A stretch of 64,000 nucleotides of DNA from Brevundimonas bullata (GTDB lineage Bacteria; Pseudomonadota; Alphaproteobacteria; Caulobacterales; Caulobacteraceae), in NCBI RefSeq assembly GCF_003350205.1, contig NZ_QLLC01000005.1, positions 1 to 64,000 of the forward strand. The letters are read 5' to 3'. Shown here in pieces: positions 35,650-44,705 of the stretch. The notes below the pieces were generated by a model, which worked only from the letters and a program-made list of their open reading frames with translations, had not been told where the DNA came from and made no database searches. The position numbers were made by a program, and so were the translations under genes. Numbering within the stretch: position 1 is the stretch's first letter; each line of letters opens with the position of its first letter.

Positions 35650-37623
35650 ATGTTTATTGAACGGCTCAGTCTAACAAATTTCCGTTGCTTCGGACCTGAA
35701 GCGACAAGCATCGGCCTCACCTCCGGCCTCACCACCTTTGTCGGCGTGAATGGCGCGGGAAAGACGGCTCTGATGCAGAGCCTGCAGCGGCTCTTCGCGG
35801 TGACCGGCGATCAGCGTCGCCTTCGGCGTCAAGATTTCCATGTCCCCGCCGCCGAGCTTGTCGCCCCGCTTCAGCGAAGCTTCGTTCTCGAGGCGATCAT
35901 CGCTTTCCCGGAACTGGACGCCGACGGCTCCGGCGGCGCGGCGATCCCGGAATTCTTCCACCAGATGGCCGCTGAAGAGGGCGGGAAGCTGAAATGCCGC
36001 CTACGGCTCGAAGCGACCTGGACCGATGACGGCTCGCTCGACGGAGCGATTGAACAGAAATACTGGGCCGTCAGGACGTTTGGGGAATTCACCGACGCCG
36101 ATTGCACCGAATTGAAAGCCACCGACCGGGCGCGGATCCAGATGATCTACGTGCCGGCGACGCGGGACGGCGCCTCCCAGGTGACAGCTTTTCTGCGCGG
36201 CCGGCTGTGGCGCGCCATCAACTGGTCGCAGGGTGTCCGCAGCACGTTCACGAACGCCGGCGCTGCCTTGAACGGCGCTTTCGCCGGGGAGCCGGCCGTC
36301 GACGTAATTGCCGCAGCGGTGAAGCGGCGGTGGCAGGAAGTCTACACCGCCGGAACGGACACGACGCCGGTCTTCCGCCCGCTCGATCTGCGCTTCGAGC
36401 ATTTCATCCGCAAGGTTGAGGTGGTCTTCCGTCCCGACGAAGCGGGACGGGAACGGGCCCTCGATGACCTGAGCGACGGCCAGAGGTCACTCTTCCACTT
36501 GGCGATGACTGCGGCGACGCTGGATGTTGAAGCGGGGATCGAAGCGGATCCCGCCGGGGCCGGTTTCCAGGCCGGCGGCGTACCCCTACCGGCGCTCACG
36601 CTCATCGCGATCGAAGAGCCCGAGAACAACCTCGCCCCATTCTATCTTTCGCGCATCGTTCGGCAGATTCAGGATCTGACGAAGTCGCCGCAAGCGCAGG
36701 CCGTGGTTTCCAGCCATTCCCCGAGCATCCTCGCGCGGGTGGATCCGACCCAGGTCCGGCACTTCCGGCTCGATCCGCATGAGCGAACGGCCCGAATCCG
36801 CCCGATCAACCTTCCCGTCGGCGAGGAAGAGGCGTCCAAATTCATCCGCGAGGCCGTACGCACCTACCCCGAACTCTACTTCGCGCGCTTCGTCGTGCTG
36901 GGAGAAGGCGCCTCCGAAGAGGTCGTGCTTCCGCGTCTCGCCGAGGCCATGGGTCTCGACATCGACCGATCGTTCGTCGCGGTCGTTCCCCTCGGCGGTC
37001 GCCATGTGAACCACCTCTGGCGGCTGCTGACCGATCTAGACATTCCTCATGCCACCTTACTGGATCTCGACTGGGGCCGAGCCGGTGGCGGATGGGGGCG
37101 TATTAAGACCGCCTGCACTCAGCTGCTCGCCAACAACGTCGCGCCTCAGGCAATATTCGGACAGCACCTCGACCCGCTTGGCCCGGCGGCGAACCTCGTG
37201 GCTTTCGACGGTTTGCACGTGGGAGACACGGCGAGTCTTATCCACTGGATGAACTGGCTGCGTCAGTTCAACGTTTTCTTCTGCACACCTCTCGATCTCG
37301 ACTATTCCATGCTTTCGGCCTTTCCTCTCGCCTATCAGGTTATCGAACCAGGCCGCCAGGGGCCATCGCCCGCCGGCGAGCCTCGCACATCCGTCCTGGG
37401 CGACGACGGCCAGCCTCATCTTTACGATGCGAGCCACGACGCCCTGATGCGGTGGTATCGCTATCTCTTCTTGGGGCGCGGCAAGCCCAGCACCCACGTC
37501 AGGGTCCTCAGCGCCCACGACTCGGCCGCCCTCGCAGCGGGCGCGCCCGAAGAGTTGCGTGTGCTCCTCACTTCGATTGTCGCGCGTCTGACGCCGCCGC
37601 CGTTGCCGCCCGTCGGCCCGTGA
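35650..37623 (+). CDS. OLD-family ATP-dependent endonuclease (GajA-like)
   Basis: 657 residues. N-terminal ABC-type ATPase with Walker A GVNGAGKT at 32-39, signature-like DLSDGQRSL, Walker B IAIEEPEN near 320-326 and an H-loop (SSHSP). C-terminal TOPRIM domain with the Glu of GEGASEE near 419 and the DLD pair at 472-474. This arrangement matches OLD nucleases such as GajA of the Gabija anti-phage system. The ATG at 35650 is chosen because homology starts there; an upstream frame adds unrelated sequence. The UvrD-like helicase gene follows after two bases. Confidence 0.87.
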   Translation: MFIERLSLTNFRCFGPEATSIGLTSGLTTFVGVNGAGKTALMQSLQRLFAVTGDQRRLRRQDFHVPAAELVAPLQRSFVLEAIIAFPELDADGSGGAAIPEFFHQMAAEEGGKLKCRLRLEATWTDDGSLDGAIEQKYWAVRTFGEFTDADCTELKATDRARIQMIYVPATRDGASQVTAFLRGRLWRAINWSQGVRSTFTNAGAALNGAFAGEPAVDVIAAAVKRRWQEVYTAGTDTTPVFRPLDLRFEHFIRKVEVVFRPDEAGRERALDDLSDGQRSLFHLAMTAATLDVEAGIEADPAGAGFQAGGVPLPALTLIAIEEPENNLAPFYLSRIVRQIQDLTKSPQAQAVVSSHSPSILARVDPTQVRHFRLDPHERTARIRPINLPVGEEEASKFIREAVRTYPELYFARFVVLGEGASEEVVLPRLAEAMGLDIDRSFVAVVPLGGRHVNHLWRLLTDLDIPHATLLDLDWGRAGGGWGRIKTACTQLLANNVAPQAIFGQHLDPLGPAANLVAFDGLHVGDTASLIHWMNWLRQFNVFFCTPLDLDYSMLSAFPLAYQVIEPGRQGPSPAGEPRTSVLGDDGQPHLYDASHDALMRWYRYLFLGRGKPSTHVRVLSAHDSAALAAGAPEELRVLLTSIVARLTPPPLPPVGP

Positions 37624-37625
37624 CC

Positions 37626-39509
37626 ATGCGCCTCGTTCGGCCAGAGGACTGGCGCCCCAGCGGCATCGACGATCTTGAACCGGCGGCGTGGAACGCCCTG
37701 CGTCACGCCGGCTCGGCGTGCGTGGTCGCGGGCCCCGGCGCCGGCAAGACCGAATTCTTGGCCCAGCGCGCCGACTATCTTCTCGAGACCGGTCTCTGCC
37801 GAGCGCCGCACCGCGTGCTGGCGATTTCGTTCAAGACCGACGCGGCCAACAATCTCGCTTCGCGAGTCCGCCAGCGGTGCCCGCCCGAGTTCACCCGCCG
37901 GTTTGTATCGGTCACCTTCGACGCCTTCACCAAGAGCCTCGTCGATCGCTTTCTTAACGCCATCCCCGCGGATTGGCGTCCGACCCGACCTTACGAGATC
38001 GCCTTTCCAAAACGGAAGGCGGTGGAAGGATTCCTGACGCTCGCCCGCCTCAATGCGCCGCCGCAATGGCAGGCCGAAATCGCCGGCTACAGCGCGGACG
38101 ACTTTGAAGCCAAAATCGTGGGCAGCTATCGCTTGCCGGTAGGGCCCATCGTCCCTCAGAACGCCGCCGAGTTCACCATCGCCCGCTGGTGGGCGACACA
38201 ACTGCGGCCAGGGCAGCCTTCTTTACTCACCTTCATCGGCATCAATCGGCTCGCGGAGCTGCTGCTCAGGGCCAATCCCCACATCCGCCGAGCGCTCGTC
38301 GCCACCTACCCCTTCGTCTTCATCGATGAATTCCAGGACACGACCTACGCGCAATACGACTTTCTGCATTCAGCGTTCTCGGGCGGGCAGACCGTCATCA
38401 CCGGCGTCGGCGACGACAAGCAGCGGATCATGGTCTTCGCCGGCGCGCGCAAGGACGCGTTTCAGCGGCTGCAGACCGACTTTCAAGGCGCCTGCTTTCC
38501 CCTGCTCTTCAACTTCCGTTCCTCGCCCGACCTGGTCGCGATTCAGCATGTCGTCGCACGCGCCCTCGATCCGAACACCGTCCAGACGGTCGCCCAGACC
38601 GTGCGGCAGGTGAACGGGGACGTCGCTCAGGTGTGGTCCAGCCAGACCATGGCCGGGGAAGCCGCCTATCTGGCGCAATGGATCGCCAACGACATGGCCG
38701 CGCGCAGCCGGGCGCCGCGCGACTACGCCCTCCTCGTGAAGCAGAGGTCCGATGACTATGAGCAGGACTTCGCCGGAGCCTTCTCCGCTCAGGGTCTCCG
38801 GATTCGTAACGAGAGCCATACTCTCGGGAAAACCTCGCTCCAGGATCTGCTCTCGGACGAGTTGAGCCGGCTTGCGATCGCGATCTTCCGGCTTGGCGCG
38901 TCCCGCCGCGCGCCGGCCGCCTGGCAGCTGGTCTCGTCGTCCCTCCTGGTGCTCCGCGCCGTCGGGAAAGACGATGACGTGCGCGCGGCAAAGGTCGAGA
39001 CTGACCTGACCGCCTTCCTCGCCGCGCTGCGCGCCGATATGGCCGCCACGCCTCCGTCGGAGCAAAGCGCGGCCGACTTCGCCGCGAGGGTTTTTGACTA
39101 TCTGGACCTGGATGCGATCGCCCGAACCTTTGCCGAATATGGCGTCGGCGACCAGCTCCAGATCATCCTCGAAGCGTTCTGCATCCACTTCTTCCGTAGC
39201 ACCGACGGCGTGCCGGACTGGACGTCATGCCTCGACGCTTTCGAGGGGCTCAATAAGATCCCGATGATGACCGTCCATAAGAGCAAGGGGCTGGAATATG
39301 ACACCATCATCTTCGTCGGCCTCGATGACCGGGCTTGGTGGTCTCACACCCCCGGCGACCCCGAAGGAGTCGCTGCGTTCTTCGTCGCCCTCTCAAGGGC
39401 GAAGCAGCGCGCCATCTTCGCCTTCTGCCAACAACGCGGAAACCGAAACAATGTAGCTGAACTCTATCAGCTCCTCACGGCCGCCGGCGTGCCTGAGATT
39501 GCGGTATAA
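37626..39509 (+). CDS. UvrD/Rep-like helicase (GajB-like)
   Basis: 627 residues of a superfamily 1 helicase: motif I GPGAGKT at 36-42, motif II IDEFQD near 233-238, motif III GDDKQRIMVFAGA, and a late motif (MTVHKSKGLEYDTIIFVGL). In Gabija, GajB pairs with the OLD nuclease to sense DNA-end or nucleotide changes during phage replication. This copy is longer than the classical GajB, as far as I recall (about 500 residues). It starts two bases after the OLD gene stop. Confidence 0.87.
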   Translation: MRLVRPEDWRPSGIDDLEPAAWNALRHAGSACVVAGPGAGKTEFLAQRADYLLETGLCRAPHRVLAISFKTDAANNLASRVRQRCPPEFTRRFVSVTFDAFTKSLVDRFLNAIPADWRPTRPYEIAFPKRKAVEGFLTLARLNAPPQWQAEIAGYSADDFEAKIVGSYRLPVGPIVPQNAAEFTIARWWATQLRPGQPSLLTFIGINRLAELLLRANPHIRRALVATYPFVFIDEFQDTTYAQYDFLHSAFSGGQTVITGVGDDKQRIMVFAGARKDAFQRLQTDFQGACFPLLFNFRSSPDLVAIQHVVARALDPNTVQTVAQTVRQVNGDVAQVWSSQTMAGEAAYLAQWIANDMAARSRAPRDYALLVKQRSDDYEQDFAGAFSAQGLRIRNESHTLGKTSLQDLLSDELSRLAIAIFRLGASRRAPAAWQLVSSSLLVLRAVGKDDDVRAAKVETDLTAFLAALRADMAATPPSEQSAADFAARVFDYLDLDAIARTFAEYGVGDQLQIILEAFCIHFFRSTDGVPDWTSCLDAFEGLNKIPMMTVHKSKGLEYDTIIFVGLDDRAWWSHTPGDPEGVAAFFVALSRAKQRAIFAFCQQRGNRNNVAELYQLLTAAGVPEIAV

Positions 39510-39766
39510 TCCGATGCTGCGGCCGCAGGAGCCTGACCGTTGCGAACGGACGAGCCAAGGTTCCTATGCGTCAGTTCCGGTACAGCTGGCCCACCAATCT
39601 TAGTCAACTCCGACATATTAGAGCAGACCTCCTCAACTACCGCAGTGGTTCAGCGATGGTCGCGCCAGTGCGGAAATCATCAAGCGCTTGCTGATGCTCC
39701 TTTGTTCGGAGGAGATGCGGCCAAGATCCACCTTGCATTTGCTGCCCGGGAACGCCGGATGCTCCG
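39510..39766. other. Gap between defence island and relaxase
   Basis: 257 bases without a supported gene. A perfect 12-base palindrome CTGCGGCCGCAG is at 39517-39528, just after the helicase stop. The helicase and relaxase genes are convergent here, so this may be the right edge of the inserted defence block. No terminator with a T-run is seen. Confidence 0.4.
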
Positions 39767-40786
39767 TCAGCGCTGTCTCGATCGTTCAGCGAGCCGCTCG
39801 CTGTCCTCCTCAAGCTGCCGACGGAGGTCGATCTTCGCGGAAATCTCCTCGCCTCGCGTCCGGACAGACGGCATGTCTTTCACGAACGCGGCGAGCACCG
39901 CACCCAATTCACGATCCTCACCTCGGTCCGAACGAGACAAGGCCAAAGCCTGGGCAGCGAAATAGCGGCGGACAGTCGCCTGTCGCGCGCGACCCGCCTC
40001 GACCCACGGCGTCTTCCTCGCCTTGTCCAGCGCCTCCCGCACGGCCGCGACATCGACAGTTGCCGGTTGGCCATGACCCTGGCTGTAGCGAGATCGAATT
40101 CTCCGGAGAACCCCCGGCTCCGCCTTGCGCACGACGCCTCGTGTCCGCCTCGGCGTCGCCTCAGCCTCAACCCCGCGATCCCGCAAAGCGGCCGCAAAGG
40201 CCTGCCGCCACTGCTCGAGATCCGCCTTGCGCGGGTTGAGCTTGTGTCCGTCGTGGCCAAGGGTCCGAACCGTCAGATGGACATGGGGATGCCGTTCATC
40301 GGTGTGGAAGGCGAAGACATAGGGATGGCTGTCGCCGAACGTCTGGCCGGCAAAGGCCCGCGACGCATCGTGCATGCGGAACGGGTCCGTCCCTGGCGGC
40401 ATGCTGAGCACAATGGACAGGCTGACCGCGCTATCCTTACGACGACGTGGATCCGCCTCGACCTCCGCCATCCAATCGCCGACGAGCCTCCCGACCTCGG
40501 CCCGGGACTGAATCCGCTCGCCGTCCGGCCCCTCAAGCGGAAGTTTTCCGTTCCGTCCGATATAGGCGAGATGGTTTTGGAGGTGACCGCCGTCGCGGGT
40601 CCGCCCCGTGATCTTGACCATCACCTCCGGCACGCGTCGGGCGATCCGATCAAGCCGCGCGCGGGGGGCCATGTCGGGGCGGGACCGTGCGATCTGCCCT
40701 GGCGGATCGGTCAGGCGCGCGCGCTTTTGCCGGACCGGTGGGCGCACCGTTTCCTCGAACCCACGAACCTGGACGAAGTCCGCCAT
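39767..40786 (-). CDS. VirD2-like (MOBP) relaxase
   Basis: 339 residues. Relaxase domain with a candidate catalytic Tyr region (GGHLQNHLAYIGRNGKL) and the HxH metal-binding motif in FAFHTDERHPHVHLTVRTLG. It nicks oriT and pilots the strand through the secretion channel. The ATG at 40786 overlaps the MobC stop. It is short compared with many ICE relaxases that carry a long C-terminal extension. The C-terminal 60 residues are charged and helical. A candidate nic site is at 41343-41350. Confidence 0.87.
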   Translation of the reverse strand: MADFVQVRGFEETVRPPVRQKRARLTDPPGQIARSRPDMAPRARLDRIARRVPEVMVKITGRTRDGGHLQNHLAYIGRNGKLPLEGPDGERIQSRAEVGRLVGDWMAEVEADPRRRKDSAVSLSIVLSMPPGTDPFRMHDASRAFAGQTFGDSHPYVFAFHTDERHPHVHLTVRTLGHDGHKLNPRKADLEQWRQAFAAALRDRGVEAEATPRRTRGVVRKAEPGVLRRIRSRYSQGHGQPATVDVAAVREALDKARKTPWVEAGRARQATVRRYFAAQALALSRSDRGEDRELGAVLAAFVKDMPSVRTRGEEISAKIDLRRQLEEDSERLAERSRQR

Positions 40787-41304
40787 CAGCGGTCCGACCA
40801 ATAGTGGAGGTTGCCCTTGAAGGCGTCGTGGACCCCGCCGAGATGGGCGCGGATCTCGACTGCAAAATCGGCGAGTTGAGCGACCTCCAGATCGAGCACC
40901 TTGCCGTCGAGGACGGCGGTGTTCATCGCCCTGGCGATCTGGTTCACGTTCACGCCGATGCGCCGCAACTCGCGCTGGATGCCTATGAGGGCGATGGCTT
41001 CGGACGGTGAAAGCTGAGGCCGCTCATGGAGGCGCCGTCGGATCAAGGCGACCGTCCATTGGGTGCGGGAAAGGCCTGTGCGAGCCGCCTCGAGCTCCAG
41101 CAGGGCCATGTCGTCAGAGGTCAGACGAAGAGACAGTTTGGCGTCGAGCCGATCCACGGACGGCACGGCGAGCTGTGGAAGGGCGGCCTGTGCAGCGCCC
41201 TCGATGAGACTGCGCAGGAGACGCGACCGACCACCCCGCCCGGCCGCCGCGGCGTCGAACCGTCGGATCAGATCAGTTGGTAGGCGTACAGTGAGGCGGT
41301 CCAT
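40786..41304 (-). CDS. MobC-like relaxosome accessory protein
   Basis: 172 residues. An N-terminal ribbon-helix-helix-like stretch (MDRLTVRLPTDLIRRFDAAAAGRGG) and a C-terminal MobC signature (LRRIGVNVNQIARAMNTA). It binds near oriT and helps the relaxase. The ATG at 41304 is chosen because the ribbon-helix-helix strand begins there. It overlaps the relaxase start by one base. Confidence 0.82.
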   Translation of the reverse strand: MDRLTVRLPTDLIRRFDAAAAGRGGRSRLLRSLIEGAAQAALPQLAVPSVDRLDAKLSLRLTSDDMALLELEAARTGLSRTQWTVALIRRRLHERPQLSPSEAIALIGIQRELRRIGVNVNQIARAMNTAVLDGKVLDLEVAQLADFAVEIRAHLGGVHDAFKGNLHYWSDR

Positions 41305-41340
41305 GTGCGAGGTGATGTGTCTGACAATGCCGGCGCTAAG

Positions 41341-41353
41341 CCTATCCTGCCCT
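41341..41353 (+). other. Candidate oriT nic site
   Basis: The stretch CCTATCCTGCCCT sits 37 bases upstream of the mobC start. It matches the TATCCTG/C nic core of IncP-type origins used by MOBP relaxases, with cleavage expected between G41349 and C41350. Position beside mobC-relaxase supports the call. The rest of the 228-base region to 41532 has no gene. Confidence 0.6.
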
Positions 41354-41532
41354 AGACCGTCACCATCCTCGCCCCGTAGGCCTCCGGTGCTGTCCGCCCT
41401 CCCCTCGGCGTCCGAAGCCGGCCGCTCGCCCTCCGCCCTGAACGGCGCCCCAGCCGGGCGGGTGCTGGACAACCGCGCATTCCACCGCCACCTCCATCAC
41501 TCCCTCGAACCTGTCCCAGGATCACCGCACCC

Positions 41533-42867
41533 GTGTCGCCGCTCGACGACTTCTCCCGGTTCTCCGCGATCTCAAGCGTCCACGCCTTTCCGAAGATGCG
41601 GTTGATGGCGCGTGACCATGAGCCGGATCTGGTCGCCGGTTCGGGCGAGCTTCGGGTCGTCTCCGCCAACCGCTTCGAGTTCACCCTGATCGGGGAGCCC
41701 GAGAACCCCGCCTATGTGTTTGAACAGATGCGGCGCCAGCAGGGTGACCGCTATGACGGACTATCGCGGTTCCGATTGGTGCTCGAGGACGACGAGGGAA
41801 CCGAGTACGCGGGCGGATGGACCGTCCCAAGCTTCCGCACCGGCGACGGCGCCTGGACCTTCGAGGGCGAAACAGAGTCCTTCATGGGGGGCGGCCGCTC
41901 TGAACTGACGCCGACAGGATCGACAGAAGTTCGCTTCCTCATCCCGACCAGGCATCACGCCGCGCAAATGCTGGCGCACTTCGTCACGACCCCTCGTGAC
42001 CGCCTGCCGCCAGAACCGAGATTCGACCTCGAGGTGATGGGCCAGACCGTCACCTTCAGGTTCGATCGCGCCCTTTCCATGCTGACGATTTCAACACCAG
42101 CCTCGGAGTCGCTCCCGCTGACCTACACAGAGAACTGGCTGGGCGAACCTCTGCGTATCCTGTTCGGCCAGTTGGTGTTTCCACGCATGGTCGCCCGTGT
42201 TCAATCGGACGGTCACGCGATGCTCGCTGTAAGGCCCTCCCCTCCCTGGACACGGGACTCCGACTGGACGGCCTTGTGGATCGACGAGACCGCCGGATGG
42301 GACAAGGCCGGGTTCTGGACCCTGTACGCCGCGCTCCTGACGCATGTCGCCTCGGCGCGGACGGGAGATGGACGAAACTTCGAGGCAAATCCGGTCACCC
42401 ACTTCCATGAGGAGGTGATCCAGGCGTCGCGCGGGTCACGTTGGGTCTGGGCCATGACCCTCGCCAGCAGCATCGAGGGCCTGGTCTCGATGCTGTACTC
42501 TCGCGGAACCCGGCGGGAGGACGCCGATCTTGACGCCAATACACAACTGATCTGCCACATCCGCGCCTGGTCCGGGGACCACGCTCTGAAGGAGGCGGCC
42601 ATCCGCGCCGTGCAGAGAACGGCCGAAGTCACGACGGCCGTCGCGATGCGCGCGCTGGTCGCCGACGCCGCGATCACGCGAGATCAGGTCAAGGCTTGGC
42701 AGAAAGTCCGTCATGCGGTCATGCACGGAAACCTCGTGTCTCCGTATTCGAGCCAAGAAGACGACGAGACCCTTGTCGCGCTCGCCGATCTGATGCGCGC
42801 CCTCATCCGGCGCATCGTGGGCGTTGGGCCGGTCGCCGGGGATGCCGCGCGACCGGCGAACGTTTAG
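41533..42867 (+). CDS. ApeA-like protein with C-terminal HEPN domain
   Basis: 444 residues starting at GTG. The N-terminal half is beta-rich (GELRVVSANRFEFTLIGE, then FRLVLEDDEGTEYAGGW) like the N-terminal domain of ApeA-type proteins. The C-terminal part is helical with an RX4H motif R393-H398 (RHAVMHG) typical of HEPN RNases. Such proteins act in phage defence or abortive infection by cutting RNA. Family name is a tentative call. It is convergent with the ardC gene, nine bases away. Confidence 0.55.
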   Translation: MSPLDDFSRFSAISSVHAFPKMRLMARDHEPDLVAGSGELRVVSANRFEFTLIGEPENPAYVFEQMRRQQGDRYDGLSRFRLVLEDDEGTEYAGGWTVPSFRTGDGAWTFEGETESFMGGGRSELTPTGSTEVRFLIPTRHHAAQMLAHFVTTPRDRLPPEPRFDLEVMGQTVTFRFDRALSMLTISTPASESLPLTYTENWLGEPLRILFGQLVFPRMVARVQSDGHAMLAVRPSPPWTRDSDWTALWIDETAGWDKAGFWTLYAALLTHVASARTGDGRNFEANPVTHFHEEVIQASRGSRWVWAMTLASSIEGLVSMLYSRGTRREDADLDANTQLICHIRAWSGDHALKEAAIRAVQRTAEVTTAVAMRALVADAAITRDQVKAWQKVRHAVMHGNLVSPYSSQEDDETLVALADLMRALIRRIVGVGPVAGDAARPANV

Positions 42868-42876
42868 CACTCGAGT

Positions 42877-43767
42877 TCAGGGCGGAGGCTGCAGCGCCTT
42901 GAGGTGATCGACAGCCTTCTGCGCGTGGGAAGCGGCCGAGACCACAAACCGCACGTCGTCTTTCAGCACCTGCAGCCAACTGGCGATGTAGGCGGCGTGG
43001 TCATCGCGAGGTTCGAGCGCCAAGCCGAGATCCGCGCAGAGGAAGGCCGCGCCCAGTTCGGCGACGAGCTCTTCGCGCGCATAGCCAGCGTCACCGAAGC
43101 GTTGGCGGCCGAAGTCCCGGTCGAGGCGGGTGGGGTGCCGGGTCCAGTGGGTCATCTCGTGACCGAGAGTGCTGTAGTAGGCGTCCGCCGTCTCGAAGCA
43201 TTCGAACGGCGGCATCTGCACATGGTCCGGACCCGGCGCGTAATAGGCGCTGCCTCCGCCGTGGCGAACCTCGGCGCCGCAGTGCTCGAAGAAGGCGTCG
43301 AGGCGGGCGATCCGCTCGTCCGGATTGATCTCGATCGTCTCGGGCTGGTCGTAATGATCCGGCAGGCCTTCGATCTGGTCGACGTTGAAGACCGTGTACG
43401 CCTTCAGGAAGGGGATGCGCTGCTGGACATCCGCTCCCGTATCGTCGGTCTCATCGCGGACGATCTGGTTGGCGTAGACGACCGTTGCCCCGCGCTCGCC
43501 CTTGCGGACGTGGGCGCCGAGGGCCAGCGCCTGGCGGAAGGTCATCCAGGTCGACCGTGTGTATCCGCGGTCGGCGGCCTCGCCCCAGAGCAGGACGACG
43601 TTGATGCCATTGTAGGGCGTGCCGTCATGGCGCAGCGGACGGCTGACGGAGGCTGAATGGCTCCAGGGTCGGGTCCAGGGCCGAACCCCGGCTTCAAGCT
43701 GACTAACGATCTGTTGGGTGATCCGGGCGTGGATGTCCGGGCGTGCGGGAGCGGCGGGGCGCATCAT
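42877..43767 (-). CDS. ArdC-like antirestriction protein
   Basis: 296 residues. The N-terminal domain (DIHARITQQIVSQLEAGVRPWTRPW) is the ssDNA-binding ArdC domain, and the C-terminal part is a zincin-like metallopeptidase domain with HExxH in GHEMTHW. It protects incoming single-stranded DNA during conjugation. Starts at two consecutive ATGs. Usual position in ICE leading regions, next to DUF736. Confidence 0.9.
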   Translation of the reverse strand: MMRPAAPARPDIHARITQQIVSQLEAGVRPWTRPWSHSASVSRPLRHDGTPYNGINVVLLWGEAADRGYTRSTWMTFRQALALGAHVRKGERGATVVYANQIVRDETDDTGADVQQRIPFLKAYTVFNVDQIEGLPDHYDQPETIEINPDERIARLDAFFEHCGAEVRHGGGSAYYAPGPDHVQMPPFECFETADAYYSTLGHEMTHWTRHPTRLDRDFGRQRFGDAGYAREELVAELGAAFLCADLGLALEPRDDHAAYIASWLQVLKDDVRFVVSAASHAQKAVDHLKALQPPP

Positions 43768-43836
43768 GGCCTCCTCGAAACGGATTGTGGGAAGAAGGAG
43801 CGGCGGCGCGATCTCCGCGCCGCCGCGGCTCTTGGG

Positions 43837-44130
43837 TCAGCGGGACCAGATCAGGCTGTGTCCGCCCTCGACCTCCACCAGGGAGGCGTAGATCGGCGCC
43901 GGGAAGCTGGGGTCGTCGAGCTTGACCGAGAGGTAGTCGCGGTTCTGCTGGCTCGTCTTCTTCCAGGCGGCGCCGAACTCGGTCTGGCCGGCGAAGATCC
44001 GGAAGTCGGGGGCCTTGTCGTCGCTCTTCTCGTTGGGCCGCAGGACCGCCGCCTTGACGTTGAGGGTTAGGGTCTTGATCGAACCGGTGTAGCCGTCGCC
44101 TTGGGCGGTGAAGGTGCCGATGGTGGCCAT
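43837..44130 (-). CDS. DUF736 family protein
   Basis: 97 residues beginning [20 protein letters not shown], followed by a beta-rich fold ([26 protein letters not shown] ... [21 protein letters not shown]). DUF736 proteins are widespread in alphaproteobacterial ICEs and plasmids, beside ardC, with unknown function. The start at 44130 follows the ribosome-binding site AGGAGA; a longer frame adds unrelated residues. Confidence 0.88.
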   Translation of the reverse strand: MATIGTFTAQGDGYTGSIKTLTLNVKAAVLRPNEKSDDKAPDFRIFAGQTEFGAAWKKTSQQNRDYLSVKLDDPSFPAPIYASLVEVEGGHSLIWSR

Positions 44131-44705
44131 GTCAGTCTCTCCTTTGCTTCGGGCCACGCCTGCCGCGGCCTCGATGGCGATCGGCAGACCGAAGTTCGGG
44201 CGGCGCGCAGGGAGAGCGAAGCGAGCCCCCGCAGCGAAGCGAAGGACCGCGATGAGAGACTTTCTTGTTGCGCGAGGAAGGCCGTCAGGCCGGGGATGAA
44301 AGTCGCGAAAGCGGTTGCGCCAGCCGACCGGGCTTCGGTCAGATCCGCCTCATCGAGAGGCCGCGCCGGCTGGCGCGAAAAGGATGCGAGACGTTGGCCG
44401 CCGCCTCACCTCCGAAACCGCTGGCGACACACGACCGGCCGCTCAGCCCCCCCGTCGTTCAGGCTCAGGCCGTGCTCGAGAAGACCGTCTCGACGTCGAG
44501 GCGCCCTGCGGGCAGAGCCGGCCCTGCATCAGACCCGGGACGCTGAAGGTCGAGCCAGGCCGCACCCGCCTCGGGCCGCAGAAGCACGATCCGACGGCCG
44601 TGGCGGGGGGGCGATATTCGCTCCCGCTTGGTGGTCGGCATGGCGCAGGCGCCATCCTCGATCAGGTCGCCCGAACGAGCCGTCGGCGGGACAGTCGAAC
44701 GCCTT
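44131..44705. other. 575 bases without an intact gene; possible decayed coding remnant
   Basis: The part next to DUF736 contains short repeats of GCGAAGCGA type (44217-44250) and presumably its promoter. On the minus strand at 44465-44705 a frame reads RRIVLLRPEAGAAWLD ... PALPAGRLDVETVF, which loosely resembles the C-terminal end of an SOS-response-associated peptidase (SRAP), but no start or catalytic N-terminus is present. I regard it as a possible remnant only. Confidence 0.3.

Noticed and set aside
44465..44705. SRAP/HMCES peptidase gene
   Set aside because: Only a weak resemblance to a C-terminal end; no catalytic Cys2 start, so kept only as a possible remnant.
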